A DNA stretch of 10,341 nt, taken from assembly GCA_937930135.1 (NCBI GenBank), contig CALGVO010000157.1:1-10341 (forward strand), given 5' to 3'. Of this stretch, positions 5,567 to 10,341 are shown piece by piece. The notes under the pieces were generated by a model, which was not told where the DNA came from, did no database searches, and was given only the letters and a program-made list of their open reading frames with translations. Positions within the stretch are counted from its first letter, which is position 1; the number at the start of each line of letters is the position of its first letter. The translations under genes and the position numbers were made by a program. Source of the stretch: an uncultured Synechococcus sp. (GTDB lineage: Bacteria; Cyanobacteriota; Cyanobacteriia; PCC-6307; Cyanobiaceae).

Positions 5567-6708
5567 GCGGCCCGCTGCTTCAGCAGCTCGGGGTTGTGCC
5601 CTACCGCCAACGCTTCCCCTGGCTGGGGGGTGACCTGCAGACCCTGCGGGACACCCTCCGGCCGATGGCGTTACCTCAGGATCAGGGGCAGCCGCTCCAG
5701 ATTGCTGTACCGGCTCTTCCCAGTGGGGCGGCAGCGGCCGGAGAGCTGCTGGCCTTTCTGGATCGTCCCAGTCCCTTGGCCAGCTTTCAGCGGCCCAAGG
5801 GACTCGTGCTGCTGCTGCATGGACTGGGTGGATCCAGCCGGCGCGAGGGGTTGCGTCGGCTCGGCCTCGCCCTGCAGGCCCGCGGCTTTGCCGTGTTGCG
5901 GCTCAACCTGCGCGGCGCTGATCCCGGTCGCCATCTCGCCGGCGGCACCTATGCCGCCGCCTGCAACAGCGACCTGCTCCCCGCCCTGATCCGAGCCCGG
6001 GAGCTCGCCGGGGATCTGGCTGCCGCCGCCGGATCGCAACGGCCCCTGCCGCTTTTCGGTGCTGGCCTCTCCCTGGGCGGCACCATGCTTCTGAATGCAG
6101 CCCTCTCCACACCCGGGGTGCTCGATGGCCTCTTCTGCGCCAGCAGCCCACTTGATCTGGCCGCCTGCAGCGCTTCGATCGAGCGTCCGCGCAACCGCGT
6201 GTACCAGCGTTGGTTGCTGCAGCGGCTCGTGCGCCAGACCCTGGCCGATCCTTTCGGTGTGAGTGAGCCGGAGCGGCAGCAGCTGGAGGCGATGGCGCGG
6301 GGAGAGCAGGCCGCCACGATCCGCGCCTTTGATGCGGCGATCACCGCACCACGGTGGAGCTTTGCGTCCGTGGAGGGCTATTACAGCGGCGCTTCACCGC
6401 TGCCTAGCTTGCTCAAGCACAGCCAGCGCAGCCTGTTGCCACCGACCCTGCTGCTGCAGGCCCTGGATGACCCCTGGGTGCCAGCGGCAGCGGCCCAACA
6501 GCTGCAGGCAGCTCTGCAGATCAGCGATGGCGCCGCTGCGGTGGCGGGGCCTCTGTCGGTTGTGCTCACGCGCCAGGGCGGCCACAACGGCTTTCATGGC
6601 CGCGGCGATGGTCGTTGCAACGGCCTGGAGCCGGGCTGCTGGTCGGATCGCCTGGCGCTGGCCTGGTTTGATCAGCTCAAAGCGAGCGCAGGGGGGTACG
6701 GCGGATGA
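5563..6708 (+). CDS. YheT-like alpha/beta hydrolase (COG0429)
   Basis: This is a predicted esterase or lipase-like alpha/beta hydrolase of the YheT/AB-hydrolase-4 family, 381 residues. Seen directly: PWLGGDLQTL (19-28), equivalent to the family's PWL-x-HLQT start but with Asp in place of the usual His; oxyanion-hole HGLGGSS (86-92); nucleophile elbow GLSLGG with Ser170 (168-173); a likely catalytic acid in DDPWVP (302-307); and catalytic His341 in GGHNGFHG (339-346). The full Ser-Asp-His set is therefore present and the enzyme should be active. The substrate is unknown. There is no signal peptide, so it is probably cytoplasmic or peripheral to the membrane. The GTG start at 5563 overlaps the pntB stop by four bases (GTGA), so translation probably depends on pntB. 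Its last 32 bases overlap the convergent ferredoxin gene. Confidence 0.88.
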   Translation: MSGPLLQQLGVVPYRQRFPWLGGDLQTLRDTLRPMALPQDQGQPLQIAVPALPSGAAAAGELLAFLDRPSPLASFQRPKGLVLLLHGLGGSSRREGLRRLGLALQARGFAVLRLNLRGADPGRHLAGGTYAAACNSDLLPALIRARELAGDLAAAAGSQRPLPLFGAGLSLGGTMLLNAALSTPGVLDGLFCASSPLDLAACSASIERPRNRVYQRWLLQRLVRQTLADPFGVSEPERQQLEAMARGEQAATIRAFDAAITAPRWSFASVEGYYSGASPLPSLLKHSQRSLLPPTLLLQALDDPWVPAAAAQQLQAALQISDGAAAVAGPLSVVLTRQGGHNGFHGRGDGRCNGLEPGCWSDRLALAWFDQLKASAGGYGG

Positions 6709-7009
6709 TCCAGTCGTTGCAGGGTTCCCCCCCCACCACATGGCGTTCCAGGATCTGCTGCACCCGTTCCGGGGTCACGCCGCCATACCAGAGGCCGTCG
6801 GGCCAGATCAGCAGCACCGGGCCCTGCTCACACACCCGCAGGCAATCAACCTTGCTGCGCAGCACGATGCCTTCGCGTCGTTGAGGGTTCTCCAGATCGA
6901 GGGCGCGCACGCCGCTCTTGAGCGCCTCCCAGGTGGCGGCGCCGACACTGGGATCACAGCACTTGGCTTTGGCAGGCGTGGCGCAGAGCAGCAGGTGATG
7001 GCTGATCAC
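6677..7009 (-). CDS. Thioredoxin-like [2Fe-2S] ferredoxin
   Basis: This is a 110-residue small electron carrier of the thioredoxin-fold (Shethna-type) [2Fe-2S] ferredoxin family, distinct from plant-type PetF. The expected cysteine ligands are Cys9 (LLLCATP), Cys17 or Cys18 (KCCDP), and Cys56 with Cys60 in VDCLRVCEQGP. The tail motif GPVLLIWPDGLWYGGVTPE (63-81) is also typical of the family. The GTG at 7009 is chosen because it forms a GTGA overlap with the dxr stop and starts right before the conserved SHHLLLC strand. A longer frame to 7081 would sit inside dxr. It is very likely translated in tandem with dxr. Its partner is unknown. The downstream MEP-pathway enzymes IspG and IspH do need electrons, but using this ferredoxin for them is inference only. 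Confidence 0.85.
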   Translation of the reverse strand: MISHHLLLCATPAKAKCCDPSVGAATWEALKSGVRALDLENPQRREGIVLRSKVDCLRVCEQGPVLLIWPDGLWYGGVTPERVQQILERHVVGGEPCNDWIIRRTPLRSL

Positions 7010-8259
7010 GCCGCAACCGGGGTCATTCCGAGCCGCCGGCTGCCGCGGCTCGCCTGCTCGCGCACCGTGTCCCGCGCCCACTGATCCACCTCCAGCACAT
7101 CCTCGAGACGGGGGTGATCCATCCGATCGGCCTTATGACGTTCGCAGGCGGCATCGATCAGGACGGGAATGTCGAGGAAATGAATCCGTTCCTGCAGGAA
7201 CTGGGCCACGGCTTCCTCGTTGGCCGCATTCAACACAGCTGGCATGGTGCCGCCGGAGCGTCCGGCGGCGTAAGCCAGCTCCATGCAGGGATATTTGGCG
7301 GGATCGGGGCTGCGGAAGGTCAGTTGCCCCACGTCGGTGAGATTGAGACGGCGCCAGGGGGTGTCGAGCCGGGAAGGCCAGCTGAGGCAATAAAGGATCG
7401 GCAGTTTCATGTCGGGCCAGCCCAGTTGGGCGAGCACGGAGGAATCCGCCAGTTCGATCATCGAATGAATGATGCTCTGGGGGTGAATGACGATCTCGAT
7501 GTGGTCGTAATCGAGGCCGAACAGATAGTGGGCTTCGATCACTTCCAGCCCCTTGTTCATTAGTGAGGCGGAATCCACGGTGATCTTGCGGCCCATGCTC
7601 CAGTTGGGATGGGAGGTGGCATCAGCCACAGTCGCCTTCTCCAGATCAGCGGCTTCCCAGTCGCGGAAGGCGCCACCGGAAGCGGTGAGTTGAATCCGGC
7701 GCAGGCCGGGGGTGGGAATGCCGGTGGAGAGCCGAGCGTTTTCGGCCCAGGGGGTGCCCTGCAGGCACTGGAAGATGGCGGAGTGCTCCGAATCGGCCGG
7801 CAACAGGCGACTGCCACTTTTCTTCAGCTCGGGCAGCACCACCGGCCCGGCAGCGATCAGGGTTTCCTTGTTGGCCAGGGCCAGATCCTTGCCGGCGCGC
7901 ACGGCCGCCAGGGTGGGCAGCAGGCCGGCGCAACCGACGATGCCGGTCACCACAAGATCGGCAGACTCCCAGGCGGCGGCCTCATTCAACCCCTCACGGC
8001 CACCCACCAGCTGGGGCAGAACCTTCGGTGTCGGGTTCGCCTCTAGGGCTTCGAGCCTTGCGCGGAGCTCAGGCAGCAGATCGCCGTCGGCGAGAGCCAC
8101 CACCTCCGGCTGATGTTCCACGATCTGCTCAACCAGCAAGGGCAGGTTGCGCCCGGCGGTGAGAGCCACAACCCGAAACTGGTCGGGGAACTCCCTGGCG
8201 ATCTCCAGGGTCTGAGTGCCGATCGAGCCCGTGGAGCCCAGCACGCTGATGGCTTTCAC
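7006..8259 (-). CDS. dxr: 1-deoxy-D-xylulose 5-phosphate reductoisomerase
   Basis: DXR converts 1-deoxy-D-xylulose 5-phosphate to 2-C-methyl-D-erythritol 4-phosphate with NADPH and a divalent metal, the second step of the MEP isoprenoid pathway. It is cytoplasmic. The protein has 417 residues, slightly longer than most. Visible are the NADPH site GSTGSIG (8-14), ANKET (129-133), metal ligands Asp156 and Glu158 in LPADSEHSAIFQ (153-164), substrate-binding Ser194 in TASGGAF, His217 in TSHPNW, Ser230, and the N-K-x2-E set Asn235, Lys236, Glu239 in LMNKGLEVIEAHY. PQSIIHSMIE (260-269) is family-typical. The GTG at 8259 is chosen because the conserved sequence begins at KAISVLGSTG. The frame extends upstream into the divergent transporter gene without conserved content, and no good ribosome binding site is seen. 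Gene order: dxr, then the ferredoxin. Confidence 0.96.
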   Translation of the reverse strand: MKAISVLGSTGSIGTQTLEIAREFPDQFRVVALTAGRNLPLLVEQIVEHQPEVVALADGDLLPELRARLEALEANPTPKVLPQLVGGREGLNEAAAWESADLVVTGIVGCAGLLPTLAAVRAGKDLALANKETLIAAGPVVLPELKKSGSRLLPADSEHSAIFQCLQGTPWAENARLSTGIPTPGLRRIQLTASGGAFRDWEAADLEKATVADATSHPNWSMGRKITVDSASLMNKGLEVIEAHYLFGLDYDHIEIVIHPQSIIHSMIELADSSVLAQLGWPDMKLPILYCLSWPSRLDTPWRRLNLTDVGQLTFRSPDPAKYPCMELAYAAGRSGGTMPAVLNAANEEAVAQFLQERIHFLDIPVLIDAACERHKADRMDHPRLEDVLEVDQWARDTVREQASRGSRRLGMTPVAA

Positions 8260-8274
8260 GTCGATCCGGCGATT

Positions 8275-8312
8275 GGCAACAGTTTCCCATGCCGAACCCT
8301 GGCAAACTTCCC
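8275..8312. repeat. Imperfect direct repeat in the dxr/transporter divergent gap
   Basis: GGCAACAGTTTCCC (8275-8288) recurs as GGCAAACTTCCC (8301-8312), 26 bases apart start-to-start, in the 79-base gap between divergent genes (8260-8338). The spacing is about two and a half helical turns. It could be a regulator site pair, but it may be chance. I see no clear promoter hexamers in this gap. Confidence 0.25.
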
Positions 8313-8338
8313 GCCATGGCCAGGCAGAGGACGCGCGG

Positions 8339-9679
8339 ATGGCGGTGAAGGAACACTGGCGTTCAGGCCTGGGGTTTGTGTTGGCGGCCGCCGGCAGTGC
8401 GGTGGGGCTGGGCAACCTCTGGGGCTTTGCCTATCGGGCTTCCCAGGGCGGTGGAGGGGCCTTTCTGTTGCTTTACGTGCTGATTGTGCTGGTGGTGTGT
8501 CTGCCGGTGCTGGTGGCCGAGATGGTGCTGGGCCGCAGCACGGGCCACAGCCCCCTGCTGGCCCCGGTCACGGCAGCGGGCCGGCGCTGGCAGCCGATGG
8601 GCTGGCTGTTCATCGCCGCAGCGAGCGGAATCCTGGCGTTCTACGCCGTGCTGATGGGCTGGACCGGCCACACCCTGTGGCATGCGCTGGTGGTGGGTCT
8701 TCCGGCCGACATGGACGAGGCGGAACGCTTCTTCGGTGCCATCAGCGGAGGCAACAGCGCCCTGCTGGGGCAGTCGGTGAGCCTGGTGCTCACGGCCCTG
8801 GTGGTGGCGGCTGGAGTGCAGGCCGGCATCGAGCGGCTGTCGCGCTGGGCCCTGCCGCTGCTGTTTGTGTTGTTGATCGGACTGGCTCTGTGGGCCTCCA
8901 GCCTCGAGGGCGCTGCAGCGGGTCGTGAGACCTTTCTGCTCAACTTCGATCCCCGGGAACTCACCGACTTCACCACCATTCGCAATGCCTTCACCCAGGC
9001 GTTCTTTTCGATCGGGGCCGGCATCGGCTGCATCCTCGCCTATGCCGCCTATCTCGACCGCCGCAATCATCTGCCGAGGGAGGCGATTGCCGTCGTGGGC
9101 ATGGATACTGCGGTCGGCCTGCTCGCCGGGCTTGTCACCTTCCCGGTGGTGATGAGTTTCGGGCTGAAGGATGTGGTGAGTGGCTCCACCGTGGGCACCC
9201 TGTTCATCGCCCTGCCCACCGGACTCGCTTCCCTGGGGCTGACGGGACGGGTGGTGGCGGTGCTGTTTTTCTTCCTTGCCTACATCGCTGCGATCACATC
9301 GTCGGTGTCGTTGTTGGAGGTGCCGGTGGCGTCGCTGATGGATCGGCTCGGTTGGAGTCGCCGGCGGGCGGTGTGGATCAGTGCGGCGTTGATCTTTGTG
9401 GCCGGTCTCCCGGCAGCCACGTCGATCCCGGTGTTGGAGGTGATGGATTCGATCTTCGGGGGGGTGATGCTGATCCTTGGTGGTCTGCTGATCGCCCTTC
9501 TGCTGGGTTGGGCGGCGCCGCAACGCTTTGAGGCTGATCTCAAGGGGAGTGCCACACCGGCTGGCTTACGTCGCTGGTTGCTGTTGGTGCTGCGCTGGAT
9601 TTCCCCGCCCGTGATCGCCGTGGGCCTGGTGATCAGCCTGGTGGATCTGCTCAGGGGGTGGGGGTGGTTGCCGGGCTGA
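8339..9679 (+). CDS. Sodium:neurotransmitter symporter (NSS/SNF) family transporter
   Basis: This is a sodium-coupled transporter of the LeuT-fold NSS family, probably moving an amino acid or related small solute across the cytoplasmic membrane. The 446 residues hold about eleven membrane helices (roughly 10-31, 41-65, 87-109, 146-163, 170-187, 215-238, 252-274, 304-328, 344-362, 372-391, 412-436), the usual bacterial number. Helix 1 has GSAVGLGNLWGFAYRA (19-34) and GGGGAF. Helix 6 has the unwound FSIGAGIG (223-230). Helix 8 has AITSSVS (318-324), whose Thr/Ser match the Na2 site. Asp370 in MDSIFGG matches the LeuT outer-gate aspartate, but the partner arginine (Arg30 of LeuT) is Gly29 here. 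ATG 8339 is preferred: AGAGGA lies 7 bases upstream, and the open frame further upstream overlaps dxr. The substrate cannot be named. Confidence 0.9.
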   Translation: MAVKEHWRSGLGFVLAAAGSAVGLGNLWGFAYRASQGGGGAFLLLYVLIVLVVCLPVLVAEMVLGRSTGHSPLLAPVTAAGRRWQPMGWLFIAAASGILAFYAVLMGWTGHTLWHALVVGLPADMDEAERFFGAISGGNSALLGQSVSLVLTALVVAAGVQAGIERLSRWALPLLFVLLIGLALWASSLEGAAAGRETFLLNFDPRELTDFTTIRNAFTQAFFSIGAGIGCILAYAAYLDRRNHLPREAIAVVGMDTAVGLLAGLVTFPVVMSFGLKDVVSGSTVGTLFIALPTGLASLGLTGRVVAVLFFFLAYIAAITSSVSLLEVPVASLMDRLGWSRRRAVWISAALIFVAGLPAATSIPVLEVMDSIFGGVMLILGGLLIALLLGWAAPQRFEADLKGSATPAGLRRWLLLVLRWISPPVIAVGLVISLVDLLRGWGWLPG

Positions 9680-9725
9680 ACCGCCTGGCGCTCTGTCAGC
9701 CTGCAGCATCGTCGCCATCCGCAGC

Positions 9726-9965
9726 ATGCTCTGGCTCAAGCGCTGGAATTTCATTGAGCGGGCTCGGCTGGAGCGGGAGCTGTGGGACGCCTTTGAAGCC
9801 AAGCAGAATCCCGAAGCCAAGCTGGCGGAGCTCCAGGCCTGGATTGATTCGGCCGACCCCGCCGATCCCAAGCTGGCGGATCAGCGTTTCCGGCTTGAGG
9901 TGTGGACCACCACGCTGGCGCGGATCCGCAAGATCGAGGCGTTGATGGCAGGCCAGCAGCGCTGA
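9726..9965 (+). CDS. Small charged helical protein of unknown function (79 aa)
   Basis: I do not recognise this protein. It begins MLWLKRWNF, giving an amphipathic Trp/Leu/Lys-rich N-terminus that might touch a membrane. A strongly charged helical body follows (ERARLERELWDAFEAKQ, then KLAELQAWI and LADQRFRLEVW). A short SADPADPK linker (42-49) separates two predicted helices, and there are no cysteines. Codon use matches its neighbours. ATG 9726 is the only start that fits. No ribosome binding site is evident, and it lies 46 bases after the transporter stop (9680-9725, nothing recognisable in the gap), so read-through from the transporter transcript is plausible. It is convergent with cysS. 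Confidence 0.65.
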   Translation: MLWLKRWNFIERARLERELWDAFEAKQNPEAKLAELQAWIDSADPADPKLADQRFRLEVWTTTLARIRKIEALMAGQQR

Positions 9966-9990
9966 GCTGCGCCTGGCGCATCAGCTCAGC
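9961..9990. terminator. Hairpin between convergent genes, possible bidirectional terminator
   Basis: GCTGAGCTG (9961-9969) pairs perfectly with CAGCTCAGC (9982-9990) over a 12-base loop that is itself GC-rich. The stop codon of the small plus-strand gene (9963-9965) lies in one arm and the cysS stop (9988-9986) in the other. No T-run follows on either strand, so intrinsic termination would be weak. It may instead protect 3' ends. Confidence 0.45.
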
Positions 9991-10341
9991 TGTGCCGCCA
10001 TTCGGTGATGCCACCGGGCTTGTCGATCAGTTCGATGCCTTGAGCCGTGAGTTCGCTGCGGATGCGATCGGCTTCGGCGTAGTTTCTGGCCTGCTTGGCA
10101 GCTTGACGGGCTGCGATCGCCGCCTCGATCGCCGTGGTGTCGTCCGAGCTGTTGCTGGCTTCATCCTGAGGTGTGGCCTCTGCCCTCAGGCCCAGCACCG
10201 CCGCCAGTTCGCGCAACAGGAGCCAGCGTGACCTCAACACCGCCGATTCGGATGCCGTGATCCCGGCGTCATCGCCTCGATCGAGGCGGTTGGCCAGGCC
10301 GCGCAGGGGCCGAGCCAGCTCGAACAACACCGCCAAGGCCC
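9986..10341 (-). CDS. cysS: Cysteinyl-tRNA synthetase, C-terminal part (partial at right edge)
   Basis: CysRS attaches cysteine to tRNA-Cys in the cytoplasm. The visible ~118 residues are the C-terminal anticodon-recognition region. The catalytic HIGH and KMSKS motifs lie beyond the right edge. Recognition rests on the typical end: an Ile-Glu start to a helix with AARQAAKQARNYAEADRIR, then ELTAQGIELIDKPGG and ITEW close to the stop. The frame is open to the last base, so the gene continues outside the window and the TTG/Leu at 10336 is internal, not a start. A stretch rich in acidic and Ser residues (about 70-55 residues before the stop) is a variable linker. The gene converges on the small helical gene across a hairpin. 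Confidence 0.92.
   Translation of the reverse strand, partial: ALAVLFELARPLRGLANRLDRGDDAGITASESAVLRSRWLLLRELAAVLGLRAEATPQDEASNSSDDTTAIEAAIAARQAAKQARNYAEADRIRSELTAQGIELIDKPGGITEWRHS

Noticed and set aside
8363..9523. A 386-codon open frame antisense to the transporter
   Set aside because: Its His/Gln/Arg-rich composition is typical of a shadow of hydrophobic, GC-rich codons. The opposite strand has a clear LeuT-fold protein.

Overview
The window reads as a densely coded piece of a marine or brackish picocyanobacterial chromosome (Synechococcus/Cyanobium type). The grounds are its high GC with strongly GC-rich third codon positions, a transhydrogenase split into three genes (two alpha parts plus beta) as in cyanobacteria, a chromosomal dxr gene of the plastid/cyanobacterial isoprenoid pathway, and gaps of mostly under 120 bases. 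No tRNA, rRNA, CRISPR array, insertion sequence or phage gene is visible. No stretch over 300 bases lacks a gene.

Left part (1-2576): the start of a small unknown gene runs off the left edge on the minus strand (1-200). Upstream of it, also on the minus strand, is a superfamily 2 helicase of the SSL2/COG1061 type (297-1763) with a TTG start. A short plus-strand gene encodes a 58-residue protein with four closely spaced cysteines (1821-1997). It ends exactly where a minus-strand gene for a 192-residue protein with a Cys/His-rich N-terminus ends (1998-2576). The two stop codons together make the palindrome TGATCA.

Centre (2577-6708): a 118-base divergent intergenic region carries a perfect 12-base palindrome and an overlapping hairpin just before a plus-strand operon. 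The operon is pntA1, pntA2, pntB and a YheT-like alpha/beta hydrolase. Each junction overlaps by 1 or 4 bases, so translational coupling is likely. The Pnt proteins form the membrane proton-translocating NAD(P) transhydrogenase. The hydrolase is not a known partner.

Right part (6677-10341): a minus-strand pair, dxr followed by a thioredoxin-like [2Fe-2S] ferredoxin (4-base GTGA overlap), runs toward the pnt operon. It overlaps the hydrolase gene tail-to-tail by 32 bases. Divergent from dxr is a sodium:neurotransmitter-symporter-family transporter, followed by a small helical unknown protein. That small gene converges on the 3' end of cysS (partial at the right edge), across a 9-bp hairpin that contains both stop codons.

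The window looks like core or near-core genome rather than a transferred island. I did not find a convincing new multi-gene system. The points most worth a second look are the two small Cys/His-rich proteins meeting at TGATCA, the operator-like structure before pntA1, the absent membrane histidine in the transhydrogenase, the dxr-ferredoxin coupling, and the missing gate arginine in the transporter.
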